Source: Streptomyces coffeae
GTDB lineage: Bacteria; Actinomycetota; Actinomycetes; Streptomycetales; Streptomycetaceae
NCBI RefSeq assembly: GCF_016741875.1
Contig: NZ_JAERRF010000005.1
Location: 310,001-374,000 of the forward strand
Reading direction: 5' to 3'
Length of the DNA: 64,000 nt
This document shows positions 35,204-46,739 of this stretch, piece after piece. Numbering within the stretch: position 1 is the first letter of the stretch; each line of letters starts with the position of its first letter. The notes beneath the pieces are model-generated. The model was not told the DNA's origin, did no database searches, and saw only the letters and a list, made by a program, of their open reading frames with translations. Both the position numbers and the translations under genes were made by a program.

Positions 35204-36183
35204 CGGCAGCGGTGAAGGACGAAATCTCCCGGCTCCCCGTCACCCGCACCTGCTGCCGGAAAGCGGAGGTCTCGGCGATCCTGCGGTTCGCGGGCGGTCT
35301 GCACCTGGTCAGCGGGCGCATCGTGATCGAGGCGGAGCTGGACACAGGGATCGCCGCCCGCCGGGTCCGCAAGGACATCCTGGAGATCTTCGGTCACTCC
35401 TCCGATCTGGTGGTGATGGCCCCCGGCGGTTTGCGCCGCGGCAGCCGGTACGTGGTGCGGGTGGTGGCGGGCGGTGACCAGCTGGCCCGGCAGACCGGCC
35501 TGGTCGACGGCCGCGGCCGGCCGATCCGCGGGCTGCCGCCGCAGGTCGTCTCCGGCGCCACCTGTGACGCCGAGGCCGCCTGGCGCGGCGCCTTCCTCGC
35601 CCATGGCTCGCTCACCGAGCCGGGTCGCTCCTCCTCGCTCGAGGTGACCTGTCCCGGGCCGGAGGCCGCGCTGGCGCTGGTCGGCGCCGCCCGCCGGCTC
35701 CAGATCGCCGCCAAGGCCCGCGAGGTCCGCGGAGTGGACCGGGTGGTCGTCCGGGACGGTGATGCCATCGGCGCGCTGTTGACGCGGCTGGGGGCGCATG
35801 AGTCGGTGCTCGCCTGGGAGGAGCGGCGGATGCGCCGCGAGGTCCGGGCCACCGCCAACCGGCTGGCCAACTTCGACGACGCCAATCTGCGCCGTTCGGC
35901 CCGCGCCGCCGTCGCCGCCGGGGCCCGGGTGCAGCGCGCCCTGGAGATCCTCGGCGATGAGGTGCCCGAGCACCTCGCCGCCGCCGGGCGGCTGCGTATG
36001 GAGCACAAGCAGGCGTCGCTGGAGGAGCTGGGCGCCCTCGCCGACCCGCCGCTGACCAAGGACGCGGTCGCGGGCCGGATCCGGCGGCTGCTGGCCATGG
36101 CCGACAAGCGCGCCCAGGACCTGGGCATCCCCGGCACCGAGTCGAGTCTGACCGACGAGATGGCCGAGGGCATGGTCGGCTGA
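35194..36183 (+). CDS. whiA: Sporulation transcription regulator WhiA
   Basis: A 329-residue regulator needed for sporulation septation in Streptomyces. The N-terminal two-thirds is a LAGLIDADG homing-endonuclease-like domain without nuclease residues ([18 protein letters not shown] near 19, [18 protein letters not shown] near 127). The C-terminal helix-turn-helix is at about 255-310 ([33 protein letters not shown]). In known species WhiA works with WhiB at many promoters, including its own. The ATG at 35194 gives the family's invariant [16 protein letters not shown]. It is last in the uvrC-rapZ-yvcK-whiA run, with a terminator downstream. Confidence 0.97.
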   Translation: MAMTAAVKDEISRLPVTRTCCRKAEVSAILRFAGGLHLVSGRIVIEAELDTGIAARRVRKDILEIFGHSSDLVVMAPGGLRRGSRYVVRVVAGGDQLARQTGLVDGRGRPIRGLPPQVVSGATCDAEAAWRGAFLAHGSLTEPGRSSSLEVTCPGPEAALALVGAARRLQIAAKAREVRGVDRVVVRDGDAIGALLTRLGAHESVLAWEERRMRREVRATANRLANFDDANLRRSARAAVAAGARVQRALEILGDEVPEHLAAAGRLRMEHKQASLEELGALADPPLTKDAVAGRIRRLLAMADKRAQDLGIPGTESSLTDEMAEGMVG

Positions 36184-36224
36184 CCGGGCCCCGCCCGCGT
36201 CGTCCCGCCACTCCGCGTCGAACG

Positions 36225-36251
36225 CCCCCGGACCCCAACTGGGCCCGGGGG
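36225..36251 (+). terminator. Hairpin terminator after whiA
   Basis: CCCCCGGACCC (36225-36235) pairs with GGGCCCGGGGG (36241-36251) with one mismatch and a 5-base loop, followed by a short T-run around 36258. Confidence 0.68.
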
Positions 36252-36366
36252 AGCACCTTTCAGCCCACTGTTGAACCCTTCACCTCACTGTTGACATGGC
36301 CATGGGCCGACATCAGTCTTAGGCGCCTGCGCAACCCAATGCGTCGGACGACAGCCAGGGGGGCTC

Positions 36367-39330
36367 ATGCACAGACGCAAGGCGAGACCGATCAGATCGC
36401 TCGTCGCGGTGGCTTCACTGCTCCTGGGGGGACTGGCCGCGGCACCCGCCGCGCAGGCACAGCCCACCGCGGACACCTCGGCCGACGGACTGTCCGTCTG
36501 GACGGCCGAGGTGAGCAAGGACCAGATCCCGCTGCTGCTGCGCTCCGGCGCGGACGGGCATGAACTCGGGCGGCAGATCCCCGAGAAGGGCCATGGAGCG
36601 GTCGAGCTCTACCTCACCGGGAAGCAGGCCGCGAAGCTGCGCGGCAAGGGGGTGCGGCTCACCGAGAAGAAGGTCTCCGCACAGGCCCGCAACCGTCTCA
36701 AGGCCGCGGGCGACGGGGTGTTCCGCCCCTACAGCGGTGACGGGGGGCTGAAGGAAGAGATGGTGAAGACCGGGCAGGCCCATCCCGGCCTCACCAAGGT
36801 CGTCAGCATCGGCAAGACCACTCAGGGCAAGGACATCCTCGCCCTCAAGCTCACCAAGGGCGCCGCGAAGTCCCGTGACGGCAGCAAGCCGTCGGTGCTG
36901 TACATGTCCAACCAGCACGCCCGGGAGTGGATCACGCCGGAGATGACCCGGCGGCTGATGCACTACTACCTCGACAACTACGGCAAGGACGACCGCGTCA
37001 CCCGGATCGTGGACCGCACCGAACTGTGGTTCGTCCTCTCCGCCAACCCGGACGGCTACGACTTCACCCACCAGAGCCCCGCCAATCGCCAGTGGCGCAA
37101 GAACCTGCGCGACAACAACGGCGACGGAAAGATCACCCCCGGCGACGGTGTCGACCCCAACCGCAACTTCCCGTACAGATGGGGCTACGACAACGAGGGT
37201 TCATCGGCCGACCCCGCCGACGAGACCTACCGCGGCCCCGCCCCCGGCTCCGAACCCGAGACCAAGGCGCTGGACTCCTTCGAGAAGCGCATCGGCTTCG
37301 ACTACGGCATCAACTACCACTCGGCCGCCCAACTGCTGCTCTACGGCGTCGGCTGGCAGGTCGCCACCCCGACCCCCGACGACGTCCTCTACAAGGCGCT
37401 CGCCGGAACCCCGGAGAAGTCGGCGATCCCCGGCTACCACCCGCAGGTCTCCTCCGAGCTGTACACCACCAACGGCGAGGCCGACGGCCACGCGGCCAAC
37501 GTCAACGGGATGATGATGTTCACCCCGGAGATGTCGACCTGTCAGACGCCATCGGCTGTGGACCCCGATGACGCCTGGAAGCCCGGCGACTGCGCGTCCG
37601 TCTTCACCTTCCCGGACGACGAGAAGCTGATCCAGCAGGAGTTCGCCAAGAACATCCCGTTCGCGCTCTCCGTCGCCGAGACCGCCGCCCACCCCGACCA
37701 ACCCTCCTCCTCGGTCGGCCTCGACGCGCCCGACTTCACCCCGGACGCCTTCACCACCTCCTACGCCCGCGGCGGCGACCAGGACGTCTCCGTGACCGTC
37801 CGCAAGAGCGTCCGCGACAAGCGGCTCAACTACCGCGTGGACGGCGGGCGTACCCACCGCGCGGCCCTCAAGCCCTGGAAGGGCGGAGAGACCTACGGCG
37901 GTGAGGACAACATCCGCTTCGACCAGTACCGCGCCACCGTCGAGGGTGCGGACACCGGCGAGAAGGTCGAGGTCTGGTTCACCGGCCGCACCAAGAGCGG
38001 CAAGCGGACCGCCGGCAAGCCGTTCACCTACACCGTCGCGTCCCGGCCCCGCGCCGACACCCTGGTGATCGCGGAGGAGGGCGGCAGCGCCCCGGCCCGG
38101 CACACCGCCGCCTACACCAAGGCGCTTGCGGACAACGGCCGCAAGGCCGCCGTCTGGGACGTCGCCGCCAAGGGCGCGCCCTCCGCGCTCGGAGTGCTCA
38201 GCCACTTCCGCACCGTGCTCTGGTACACCGGCGCAGAGCGCCCCGGCGGGCAGACCCTGCTGGCCGTACGCGACTTCCTCAACGAGGGCGGCAAGCTGAT
38301 CACCACCGGTGAACGGGCCGGTGGCAGCTCCGAGGTGGGCCCGGCCGACACCGACGACTTCAGCCAGTACTACCTGGGCGCCGACAGCCGTATCACCCTC
38401 AAGTCGCCCCGTACCTTCCAGGGCGGCGGCGCGCTCAAGGGCACCGCGGCCACCCTGGCCGACGCCCCCGGCAACCCGCTGGACAGCGCGGGCGGTTACA
38501 CCGTCACCTCCGATGTGCTGCCGCCGAAGGACTTCCCGCAGTTCCGCAGCGCGGCCGCGGGCGAGTACCCCGGCGCGCGCTCCCCGTACCAGCCGTACGA
38601 GGGCGACTGGATGGCCGCCGCGGGCCATCACGACAACTCCTGGCAGCGGCTGGCCCGGACCGTCGATCTGACCGGGGTGAGCGCGGCCGACAAGCCGGGC
38701 CTGACCTTCCGGCTCAGCCATGACACCGAGCCCGGCTACGACCATGTGATCGTCGAGGCGCACACCGTGGGCCAGGACGACTGGACCACGCTGCCCGACG
38801 CGGGCGGCGGCAGCTCCACCAAGGTGCCCACCGAGTGCGAGGCGGGCTTCCTGCTCAACCTCCACCCGTTCCTCAAGCACTACCTCACCCCCGGGGACGA
38901 CGGCTGCAAGGCCACCGGCACCACCGGCGCCTGGAACAGCTTCACCGGTTCCTCCGACGGCTGGCGGCCGGTCTCGCTCGACCTGAGCGCCTACGCGGGC
39001 AAGAAGGTCGAACTGGCGGTCTCCTACGTCACCGACCCGGGCACCGGCGGCCGCGGCGCCTTCGTCGACAGCACCGCGCTGGTCGTCGGTGGCGCCACCC
39101 ACGACACCGAGGGATTCGAGACGGCGCTCGGACCGTGGTCCGCGGCCGGGCCGCCGCAGGGCAGCCCGGCGAATCCCGCGGACTGGATGCGGTCGAAGGA
39201 GCTCTTCCACACCTCCGCGGCGGTCACCACCGGGGACACCGTGCTGCTGGGCTTCGGCCTGGAGCATGTACCCGGCGCGGCGGAGCGGGCGAAACTCATC
39301 GGTGGCGCGCTCCGGGCGCTGCACCGTTGA
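36367..39330 (+). CDS. Secreted M14 zinc carboxypeptidase with C-terminal adhesin-like domains
   Basis: A 987-residue exported metallopeptidase. A signal peptide covers about residues 1-31 (SLVAVASLLLGGLAAAPAAQA). The M14 domain runs from about 120 to 440: the first zinc ligands are in NQHAREWITPEM near 181, DPNRNFPYRWGYDN near 263 matches the substrate-binding Asn-Arg, the third ligand is in INYHSAAQL near 318, and the catalytic Glu is in FTPEMSTC near 384. The C-terminal half (about 450-987) has a flavodoxin-like segment (VLWYTGAERPGGQTLLAVRDFLNEGGKLITTGER) and an immune inhibitor A-like MAM-type part ending in a helix. The ATG at 36367 follows GGGGG. It probably degrades extracellular peptides. 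Confidence 0.9.
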   Translation: MHRRKARPIRSLVAVASLLLGGLAAAPAAQAQPTADTSADGLSVWTAEVSKDQIPLLLRSGADGHELGRQIPEKGHGAVELYLTGKQAAKLRGKGVRLTEKKVSAQARNRLKAAGDGVFRPYSGDGGLKEEMVKTGQAHPGLTKVVSIGKTTQGKDILALKLTKGAAKSRDGSKPSVLYMSNQHAREWITPEMTRRLMHYYLDNYGKDDRVTRIVDRTELWFVLSANPDGYDFTHQSPANRQWRKNLRDNNGDGKITPGDGVDPNRNFPYRWGYDNEGSSADPADETYRGPAPGSEPETKALDSFEKRIGFDYGINYHSAAQLLLYGVGWQVATPTPDDVLYKALAGTPEKSAIPGYHPQVSSELYTTNGEADGHAANVNGMMMFTPEMSTCQTPSAVDPDDAWKPGDCASVFTFPDDEKLIQQEFAKNIPFALSVAETAAHPDQPSSSVGLDAPDFTPDAFTTSYARGGDQDVSVTVRKSVRDKRLNYRVDGGRTHRAALKPWKGGETYGGEDNIRFDQYRATVEGADTGEKVEVWFTGRTKSGKRTAGKPFTYTVASRPRADTLVIAEEGGSAPARHTAAYTKALADNGRKAAVWDVAAKGAPSALGVLSHFRTVLWYTGAERPGGQTLLAVRDFLNEGGKLITTGERAGGSSEVGPADTDDFSQYYLGADSRITLKSPRTFQGGGALKGTAATLADAPGNPLDSAGGYTVTSDVLPPKDFPQFRSAAAGEYPGARSPYQPYEGDWMAAAGHHDNSWQRLARTVDLTGVSAADKPGLTFRLSHDTEPGYDHVIVEAHTVGQDDWTTLPDAGGGSSTKVPTECEAGFLLNLHPFLKHYLTPGDDGCKATGTTGAWNSFTGSSDGWRPVSLDLSAYAGKKVELAVSYVTDPGTGGRGAFVDSTALVVGGATHDTEGFETALGPWSAAGPPQGSPANPADWMRSKELFHTSAAVTTGDTVLLGFGLEHVPGAAERAKLIGGALRALHR

Positions 39331-39354
39331 CAGAACGTGACGAGTCGTGACTGA

Positions 39355-39397
39355 ATCGGCGGCCTATACCACGATCCGGTGGTCATGGGCCGCCGAT
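39355..39397. terminator. Hairpin terminator between the M14 peptidase and gap
   Basis: ATCGGCGGCC pairs with GGCCGCCGAT, with an inner stem TACCAC/GGTGGT, spanning 39355-39397. Confidence 0.7.
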
Positions 39398-39460
39398 GCC
39401 AATGTCACGTACGTCTCGTGATAGCGGTAGGGTCGGAGGCGGTCGGGGACATCCACATAA

Positions 39461-40507
<1,047 letters not shown>

Positions 40508-40525
40508 CGCTGTCGCGATGAGCGA

Positions 40526-40569
40526 GGAAAGGGGCCCGCTACGACGCTGTCGCAGCGGGTCCCTTTTCC
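40526..40569 (+). terminator. Intercistronic hairpin between gap and pgk
   Basis: GGAAAGGGGCCCGCT (40526-40540) pairs with AGCGGGTCCCTTTTCC (40554-40569) around a 13-base loop, 19 bases after the gap stop and 19 bases before the pgk start. It may cause partial termination or stabilise the gap mRNA, so that gap is made in excess of pgk. Confidence 0.7.
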
Positions 40570-40588
40570 ATGATCAAGGAGCCATTCT

Positions 40589-41791
40589 GTGAAGACGATT
40601 GACGATCTCCAGGTCAGCGGGCAGCGGGTGTTCGTCCGCGCCGACCTGAACGTCCCGCTCGACGGCGAGACGATCACCGACGACGGCCGGATCCGCGCCG
40701 CCGTCCCGACGATCACCAAGCTCCTGGACCGGGGCGCCAAGGTCATCGTCGCCTCGCACCTCGGCCGTCCCAAGGGTGCCCCCGATCCGCGGTACTCGCT
40801 GGCCCCGGTGGCCCGGCGGCTCGGTGAACTCCTCGGCAAGCCGGTCGCCTTCGCGACCGACACCGTGGACGACAGCGCCCGCGCCACCGTCGAGGGGCTC
40901 GCCGACGGCCAGGTCGCGCTGCTGGAGAACCTGCGCTTCAACGCCGGTGAGACCAGCAAGGACGACGCCGAGCGCGGCGCCTTCGCCGACCGGCTCGCCG
41001 CCCTCGCCGACCTCTACGTGGGCGACGGCTTCGGCGCGGTGCACCGCAAGCACGCCTCCGTCTACGACCTCCCGGCGCGGCTGCCGCACGCCGCGGGCGA
41101 TCTGATCGCCGCGGAGCTGACCGTCCTGAAGCAGCTCACCGAGGACGTCAAGCGGCCCTACGCGGTGGTCCTCGGCGGCGCCAAGGTCTCCGACAAGCTG
41201 GGCGTGATCGACCACCTGCTGGAGAAGGCCGACCGCATCCTGATCGGCGGCGGTATGGCCTACACCTTCCTCAAGGCCCAGGGCCACGAGGTCGGCGGCT
41301 CGCTGCTCCAGGAGGACCAGGTCCCGGTGGTGCGCGAGTATCTGCGCCGGGCCGAGGAGCGCGGGGTGGAGTTTGTGCTCCCGGTCGACGTCCTGGCCGC
41401 CGCCGAGTTCCCGGACCTGAAGACGAAGGCCCCGGCCAACCCCGAGGTGCTGTCCGCCGACGCCATCCCGGCCGACCGGCAGGGCCTGGACATCGGTCCG
41501 GAGACCCGTAAGGTGTACGCCGCCAAGCTGGCCGACACCGCCACCGTCTTCTGGAACGGTCCGATGGGTGTCTTCGAGCACCCCGACTACGCCGACGGCA
41601 CCAGGGCCGTCGCCCAGGCCCTGATCGACAGCCCCGCCTTCACCGTGGTCGGCGGCGGCGACTCGGCAGCGGCCGTCCGCATCCTGGGATTCGACGAATC
41701 CGCTTTCGGCCATATCTCGACCGGCGGCGGCGCAAGCCTCGAATATCTCGAGGGCAAGACTCTCCCCGGCCTCGCCGCACTGGAGGACTGA
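40589..41791 (+). CDS. pgk: Phosphoglycerate kinase
   Basis: The ATP-forming glycolytic kinase, 400 residues, standard length. The N-terminal signature [13 protein letters not shown] is at residue 13; substrate-binding [20 protein letters not shown] is near 56, the hinge [17 protein letters not shown] near 190, and the nucleotide site GGGDSAAAV and [14 protein letters not shown] near the C-terminus. GTG start at 40589. It is cotranscribed with tpiA, whose start is only 6 bases after its stop. Confidence 0.97.
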   Translation: MKTIDDLQVSGQRVFVRADLNVPLDGETITDDGRIRAAVPTITKLLDRGAKVIVASHLGRPKGAPDPRYSLAPVARRLGELLGKPVAFATDTVDDSARATVEGLADGQVALLENLRFNAGETSKDDAERGAFADRLAALADLYVGDGFGAVHRKHASVYDLPARLPHAAGDLIAAELTVLKQLTEDVKRPYAVVLGGAKVSDKLGVIDHLLEKADRILIGGGMAYTFLKAQGHEVGGSLLQEDQVPVVREYLRRAEERGVEFVLPVDVLAAAEFPDLKTKAPANPEVLSADAIPADRQGLDIGPETRKVYAAKLADTATVFWNGPMGVFEHPDYADGTRAVAQALIDSPAFTVVGGGDSAAAVRILGFDESAFGHISTGGGASLEYLEGKTLPGLAALED

Positions 41792-41796
41792 ACACC

Positions 41797-42573
41797 GTGA
41801 GTGACCGTATTCCGCTGATGGCGGGCAACTGGAAGATGAACCTCAACCACCTTGAGGCCATCGCCCATGTCCAGAAGCTCGCCTTCGCCCTCGCCGACAA
41901 GGACTACGAGGCCGTCGAGGTCGCGGTCCTGCCGCCCTTCACCGATCTCCGGTCGGTGCAGACGCTGGTCGACGGCGACCGGCTGAAGATCAAGTACGGT
42001 GCCCAGGACGTGTCCGAGCACGACTCCGGCGCCTACACCGGAGAGATCTCCGGCGCCATGCTGGCCAAGCTGAACTGCGCCTTCGCCGTCGTGGGCCACT
42101 CCGAGCGGCGTCAGTACCACGACGAGACCGACGAGATCTGCAACCGCAAGGTCAAGGCGGCCTATCGGTACGGTCTCACCCCGATCCTGTGCGTGGGCGA
42201 GGGCCTGGAGGTCCGCAAGGCGGGCAACCAGGTCGCGCACACCCTCGCGCAGGTCGACGGCGGTCTGGCCGGGATCCCGGCCGAGCAGGCCGAGACCATC
42301 GTGATCGCCTACGAGCCGGTCTGGGCGATCGGCACCGGCGAGGTGGCGACCCCCGAGGACGCCCAGGAGGTCTGCGGGGCGATCCGCGCCCGGCTGGCCG
42401 AGCTCTACAGCCAGGAGCTGGCCGACAAGGTCCGGATCCAGTACGGCGGCTCGGTGAAGTCCGGGAACGTGGCCGCGATCATGGCCCAGCCGGATGTGGA
42501 CGGCGCCCTGGTCGGCGGTGCCGCGCTGGACGCCGAGGAATTCGTCAAGATCGTCCGTTTCCGCGACCAGTGA
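41797..42573 (+). CDS. tpiA: Triosephosphate isomerase
   Basis: Interconverts dihydroxyacetone phosphate and glyceraldehyde-3-phosphate; 258 residues. The catalytic lysine is in AGNWKMNLN near residue 12, the electrophilic His in [11 protein letters not shown] near 103, and the catalytic Glu in [11 protein letters not shown] near 174 with the flexible loop. The phosphate-binding YGGSVKSGN and LVGGAALD close the barrel. GTG start at 41797, 6 bases after the pgk stop. Confidence 0.97.
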   Translation: MSDRIPLMAGNWKMNLNHLEAIAHVQKLAFALADKDYEAVEVAVLPPFTDLRSVQTLVDGDRLKIKYGAQDVSEHDSGAYTGEISGAMLAKLNCAFAVVGHSERRQYHDETDEICNRKVKAAYRYGLTPILCVGEGLEVRKAGNQVAHTLAQVDGGLAGIPAEQAETIVIAYEPVWAIGTGEVATPEDAQEVCGAIRARLAELYSQELADKVRIQYGGSVKSGNVAAIMAQPDVDGALVGGAALDAEEFVKIVRFRDQ

Positions 42574-42679
42574 GTATGCCCTAGCGCACGGGTCGTCGTA
42601 CCCTGTCGGGGGTCGTGGTGGTGCGATCGCGCCATCCGGCCCCCGACGTCCGTAACTGCCCGAGAGAGTTGGTCCAGCT

Positions 42680-42913
42680 GTGATCATGGGGTTCTCGATC
42701 GCCCTCATCATCTTCAGCCTTTTGATGATGATGCTGGTGCTCATGCACAAGGGGAAGGGCGGCGGCCTGTCCGACATGTTCGGTGGCGGTATGCAGTCCT
42801 CGGTGGGCGGCTCCTCGGTCGCCGAGCGCAACCTCGACCGGATCACCATCGTGGTCGGGCTGCTGTGGTTCGTCTGCATCGTTGTCCTCGGCCTCCTGAT
42901 GAAGCTCGACTGA
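42680..42913 (+). CDS. secG: Preprotein translocase subunit SecG
   Basis: The small SecYEG subunit, 77 residues. Two transmembrane helices (FSIALIIFSLLMMMLVLMH and ITIVVGLLWFVCIVVLGLL) flank the conserved cytoplasmic loop KGKGGGLSDMFGGGMQSSVGGSSVAERNLDR. The GTG at 42680 gives MIMGFSIAL, aligning with the usual MVLGFSIAL. Placement directly after tpiA is the common actinobacterial arrangement. The last codons and stop fall inside an 11-base tandem repeat. Confidence 0.95.
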   Translation: MIMGFSIALIIFSLLMMMLVLMHKGKGGGLSDMFGGGMQSSVGGSSVAERNLDRITIVVGLLWFVCIVVLGLLMKLD

Positions 42914-42945
42914 AGCTCGACTGGAGCTCGACTGGAGCTCGCAGT
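42903..42945 (+). repeat. 11-bp tandem repeat at the secG stop
   Basis: The unit AGCTCGACTGA/G is repeated three times from 42903, with a decayed fourth copy (AGCTCGCAGTGA). The secG TGA lies at the end of the first unit; the later units are noncoding duplicates of it. Confidence 0.8.
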
Positions 42946-43175
42946 GAGGCCAGCCGGGCCTTCGGCCAGGGGCCGTTCGTCCGCCGACCGGGATCCGATA
43001 ACTGACGTTCCGTCCGTCAGTGGGCCAAGGGCGGCTTATCATGGGGGTGGCGTCCTCGGTGGTGGGTGTAACTCCTCTCACTGGACGCGCGTTGGGCCTT
43101 ACGTAGACTGGGGCGCCGGGCAGCGAGGCCGAACAATCGAAGCTTCGCGGCACCATCACGCAGGGAGTTACGACC

Positions 43176-43511
43176 GTGGCAAGTGGCAACGCGATCCGTG
43201 GAAGTCGGGTCGGAGCGGGGCCGATGGGAGAAGCCGAGCGAGGCGAATCGGCTCCGCGCCTGCGCATCTCCTTCTGGTGCTCGAACGGACACGAGACTCA
43301 GCCGAGTTTCGCCAGCGACGCGCAGGTCCCGGACACGTGGGACTGCCCGCGGTGCGGCTTCCCCGCCGGCAAGGACCGGGACAACCCGCCGGACCCGCCG
43401 CGCACCGAGCCGTACAAGACGCATCTGGCGTATGTGCGTGAGCGGCGCAGCGATGCCGACGGCGAGGCGATCCTCGCCGAGGCGCTGGCCAAGCTCCGGG
43501 GCGAGATCTAG
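43176..43511 (+). CDS. rbpA: RbpA-family RNA polymerase-binding protein
   Basis: A 111-residue actinobacterial RNA polymerase-binding protein. The zinc-site residues are seen in FWCSNGHETQ (C-x3-H) and DTWDCPRCGFPAG (CxxC). The basic linker after KTHLAYVRERRSDADGEAILAEALAKLRGEI would contact the sigma factor. Streptomyces usually have two members of this family; this secG-linked one begins MASGNAIRGSRVG and may be the paralogue rather than the rifampicin-tolerance rbpA itself, so treat the symbol as family-level. The GTG at 43176 is 262 bases from secG, so it is probably separately transcribed. Confidence 0.85.
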   Translation: MASGNAIRGSRVGAGPMGEAERGESAPRLRISFWCSNGHETQPSFASDAQVPDTWDCPRCGFPAGKDRDNPPDPPRTEPYKTHLAYVRERRSDADGEAILAEALAKLRGEI

Positions 43512-43550
43512 GGCGAGATCCAGGCGGCACGCCGACCGAGCAGCGCGTAC

Positions 43551-43597
43551 GACGGCCCGGCCGGGCACCCTCGCAGGGGGTGCGCGGCCGGGCCGTC
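43551..43597 (+). terminator. Hairpin terminator after the rbpA-family gene
   Basis: GACGGCCCGGCCGGGCACCC (43551-43570) pairs with 43577-43597 with one mismatch; the long GC stem starts 40 bases after the stop. Confidence 0.8.
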
Positions 43598-43699
43598 GTC
43601 CATGCCCGGGGCCGTTGTCAGTGGCGGGGGCTACGGTCGGGGGTGCTGATTCACGGGGGTGCGGCGGCCGGGGCGCCGCCCATGGGGGGAGGGGCGCCG

Positions 43700-44950
43700 A
43701 TGAGCGCGGTGGAAGCGGGGGAGCGCGAGGGGGAGCGGGGCGGCGGGAAACCGGCGGCGCCCGCCTGGCGCGGGGGGTTCGGGCGGCTGTGGACGGCCGC
43801 CGTGGTCTCCCGCTTCGGGGACGCGCTGCGCGGGGCGGCGCTGCCGCTGCTGGCGGTCTCGCTGACCGATTCACCGGTGCTGGTGTCGCTGGTGACCGCC
43901 TGCGGCTTTCTGCCCTGGCTGCTCTTCGGGCTGATCGGCGGGGCCATCGCGGACCGGGTCGACCAGCGGCGGGCGATGTGGGCGGTGGACGCGGTGCGGG
44001 CCGCCCTGATGGCGGGGTTCGCCGTCGCCGTCTGGCTGGACCACGCCACGATCGGGCTGCTGCTGGCCCTCGGCTTCGCCCTGACCACCCTCCAGACCCT
44101 CTTCGACAACGCCGCCACCGCCCTGCTGCCGTCGGTGGTGGGCCAGGAGGCGCTGGGCCGGGCCAACGCCCGGCTGATGACCGGGCAGGAGGTGATGGGC
44201 CGGTTCGTGGGCGCCCCGCTGCTGCCGGTGCTGCTGGGGCTCGGCGCCGCGGTGCCGTTCTGGGCGGACGCTGCCACCTATCTCCTCGCCGCCCTCCTGG
44301 TCGCCTCGCTCGGGGTCGCGGCCCCCGAGCGCGCCCCGCGCCCGGCGGGCCGCACTCTGCGCCAGGAGATCGCCGAGGGCATCCGGCTGCTGTGGCGGGA
44401 CCGGGTCCTGAGGTCGCTGTGCGGCTGCACCATGCTGGTCAACATCGGCATCGGCGCGCTCATCGCCACCCTGGTGCTGATCGTCACCGGCTGGCTGGAC
44501 GCGGGGAACACCGGCTATGCCGTGGTGGTGACCGTCTACGGGATCGGCAGCGTGGCCGGAGGGCTGGTGGCCGCCTGGATCACCGACCGGCTGGGCCGGA
44601 TCCGCTCCCTGGTGGTGTGCGGCGCGGCCCAGCTCGCCGCCCTGGTCGCGCTCGGCACCATCCGCGGTCTGCCGGTGGCCGTCGCCGCCATGGGCCTGTT
44701 CGGCTTCGCCGGAATGGTCTGGAACGTCACCGAGGTGACGATGATGCAGCAGCGCAGCCCCGCCGAGATGCTGGGCCGGGTGAGCGCGGCGTTCCGCACC
44801 CTGACCGTCGCCGGTACGCCGCTCGGTGCCCTGCTCGGCGGGGTGATCGCCGAGGCCTGGGGGCTGAACAGCCCGGCGCTGGCTGCCGCGGCGCTGTTCG
44901 CCTGCGGTCTGGTGGCCCTCGTTCCGGGAATGCGGTCCGGCATCAATTAG
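43700..44950 (+). CDS. MFS transporter (enterobactin-exporter/MFS_3 type)
   Basis: A 416-residue transporter with about 12 hydrophobic segments. The N-terminal helix [27 protein letters not shown] and the loop 2-3 motif [17 protein letters not shown] fit the MFS_3 branch (macrolide or siderophore efflux type). [32 protein letters not shown], in helix 4-5, is typical of this branch. Substrate unknown. The ATG at 43700 follows GGGGGAGGGG. It lies 43 bases before pgi and may be cotranscribed with it, an odd pairing for a glycolytic gene. Confidence 0.83.
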   Translation: MSAVEAGEREGERGGGKPAAPAWRGGFGRLWTAAVVSRFGDALRGAALPLLAVSLTDSPVLVSLVTACGFLPWLLFGLIGGAIADRVDQRRAMWAVDAVRAALMAGFAVAVWLDHATIGLLLALGFALTTLQTLFDNAATALLPSVVGQEALGRANARLMTGQEVMGRFVGAPLLPVLLGLGAAVPFWADAATYLLAALLVASLGVAAPERAPRPAGRTLRQEIAEGIRLLWRDRVLRSLCGCTMLVNIGIGALIATLVLIVTGWLDAGNTGYAVVVTVYGIGSVAGGLVAAWITDRLGRIRSLVVCGAAQLAALVALGTIRGLPVAVAAMGLFGFAGMVWNVTEVTMMQQRSPAEMLGRVSAAFRTLTVAGTPLGALLGGVIAEAWGLNSPALAAAALFACGLVALVPGMRSGIN

Positions 44951-44993
44951 GTTGGTGGCCGGCGGGGTACAGGCACCGACGAGAAGTGGGCTG

Positions 44994-46655
44994 ATGTCCG
45001 AGATGAACGCAGAAGGCCGCAGCAGGCTCGACCAGCTGCCCGAGTGGCAGGCGCTGGCCGCACACCGCAAGGAGCTGGGTGACGCGCATCTGCGCGAGCT
45101 GTTCGCAAGCGACCCCGGGCGCGGGCGCCGGCTCACCCTCCAGGTCGGCGACCTCCATCTGGACTACTCCAAGCATCTGGTCACCGACGAGACGCTGCGG
45201 CTGCTGCGCGAGCTGGCCCGCGCCACCGAGGTGGCCGAGCTGCGGGACGCGATGTTCCGCGGCAAGAAGATCAACACCACCGAGGACCGGGCGGCGCTGC
45301 ATATCGCGCTGCGGGCACCCCGCTCCGCCGTCATCACGGTGGACGGCAAGGACGTCGTCCAGGATGTGCACGCGGTGCTCGCCAAGATGGCCGTCTTCAC
45401 CGACCGGATCCGCTCCGGCGACTGGACCGGTCACACCGGAAAGCGCATCAAGAACATCGTCAACATCGGCATCGGCGGCTCGGATCTGGGCCCGGCGATG
45501 GCGTTCGAGGCGCTGCGCTCCTACACCGACCGCTCGCTGACCTTCCGGTTCGTCTCCAATGTGGACGGCGCCGACCTCCATGAGGCGGTGCGCGATCTGG
45601 ACCCGGCCGAGACGCTGTTCATCGTCGCGTCCAAGACCTTCACCACCATCGAGACCATCACCAACGCCACCTCCGCCCGCGACTGGCTGCTGACCGGTCT
45701 GGGGGCCGGACCGGAGGCCGTCGCCAAGCACTTCGTGGCGCTGTCGACCAACGCGGAGAAGGTCTCCGCGTTCGGCATCGACACGGCCAACATGTTCGAG
45801 TTCTGGGACTGGGTCGGCGGGCGTTACTCCTACGCCTCGGCGATCGGCCTCTCCCTGATGATCGCCATCGGCCCGGACCACTTCCGGGAGATGCTGGCCG
45901 GTTTCCATCTGATCGACGAACACTTCACCTCCGCCCCGCCGGAGGAGAACGCCCCGCTGCTGATGGGCCTGCTGGGCATCTGGTACGGCAACTTCCACGA
46001 CGCCCAGTCCCACGCCGTACTGCCCTACAGCCACTATCTGTCCCAGTTCACCGCCTACCTCCAGCAGCTGGACATGGAGTCCAACGGCAAGTCGGTGGAC
46101 CGCCAGGGAGAGCCGGTCAGTTGGCAGACCGGCCCGGTGGTCTGGGGCACCCCCGGCACCAACGGACAGCACGCCTACTACCAGTTGCTCCACCAGGGCA
46201 CCAAGCTGATCCCCGCCGATCTCATCGGCTTCGCCCGGCCGGTGGAGGACCTGGAGCCCGGACTGGTCCCCCAGCACGATCTGCTGATGGCCAACCTCTT
46301 CGCCCAGGGCCAGGCGCTGGCCTTCGGCAAGACCCCGGAGGAGGTCGCCGCCGAGGGAGTGCCGCCGGAACTGGTGGCGCACAAGACCTTCCGCGGCAAC
46401 CACCCCACCACCACGATCCTCGCCTCCGAGCTGACCCCGTCGGTGCTGGGCCAGCTCGTCGCCCTCTACGAGCACAAGGTGTTCGTCCAGGGCGCGGTGT
46501 GGAACATCGACTCCTTCGACCAGTGGGGCGTGGAGCTCGGCAAGGTGCTCGCCAAGCGGGTGGAGCCCGCCCTCACCGAGGGCGCGACGGTCGAGGGACT
46601 CGACCCGTCCACCGAGCAGCTCGTCGCCACCTACCGTGCGCTGCGCGGCCGTTGA
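44994..46655 (+). CDS. pgi: Glucose-6-phosphate isomerase
   Basis: Interconverts glucose-6-phosphate and fructose-6-phosphate at the head of glycolysis; 553 residues, the long E. coli-type form. The sugar-phosphate site is [15 protein letters not shown] near residue 159, with [12 protein letters not shown] near 213; [20 protein letters not shown] near 272 is signature 1 and [15 protein letters not shown] near 508 is signature 2. ATG 44994 is chosen; a second ATG at 45003 is close. A perfect hairpin separates it from the convergent pgl. Confidence 0.96.
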   Translation: MSEMNAEGRSRLDQLPEWQALAAHRKELGDAHLRELFASDPGRGRRLTLQVGDLHLDYSKHLVTDETLRLLRELARATEVAELRDAMFRGKKINTTEDRAALHIALRAPRSAVITVDGKDVVQDVHAVLAKMAVFTDRIRSGDWTGHTGKRIKNIVNIGIGGSDLGPAMAFEALRSYTDRSLTFRFVSNVDGADLHEAVRDLDPAETLFIVASKTFTTIETITNATSARDWLLTGLGAGPEAVAKHFVALSTNAEKVSAFGIDTANMFEFWDWVGGRYSYASAIGLSLMIAIGPDHFREMLAGFHLIDEHFTSAPPEENAPLLMGLLGIWYGNFHDAQSHAVLPYSHYLSQFTAYLQQLDMESNGKSVDRQGEPVSWQTGPVVWGTPGTNGQHAYYQLLHQGTKLIPADLIGFARPVEDLEPGLVPQHDLLMANLFAQGQALAFGKTPEEVAAEGVPPELVAHKTFRGNHPTTTILASELTPSVLGQLVALYEHKVFVQGAVWNIDSFDQWGVELGKVLAKRVEPALTEGATVEGLDPSTEQLVATYRALRGR

Positions 46656-46682
46656 GCCCTTCGGTCATCCCCTGAGAGACAG

Positions 46683-46715
46683 CGATCCCCCGTGCGCAGT
46701 GCGCACGGGGGATCG
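46683..46715. terminator. Bidirectional terminator between pgi and pgl
   Basis: CGATCCCCCGTGCGC (46683-46697) and GCGCACGGGGGATCG (46701-46715) form a perfect 15-base stem with a 3-base loop between convergent operons. Confidence 0.88.
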
Positions 46716-46739
46716 GTCGTCAACGCGTCGGGGACGGGC

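Noticed and set aside
43040..43140. SigR-type promoter before the rbpA-family gene
   Set aside because: No clear GGAAT-N18-GTT arrangement; only a TAGACT hexamer with no good -35.
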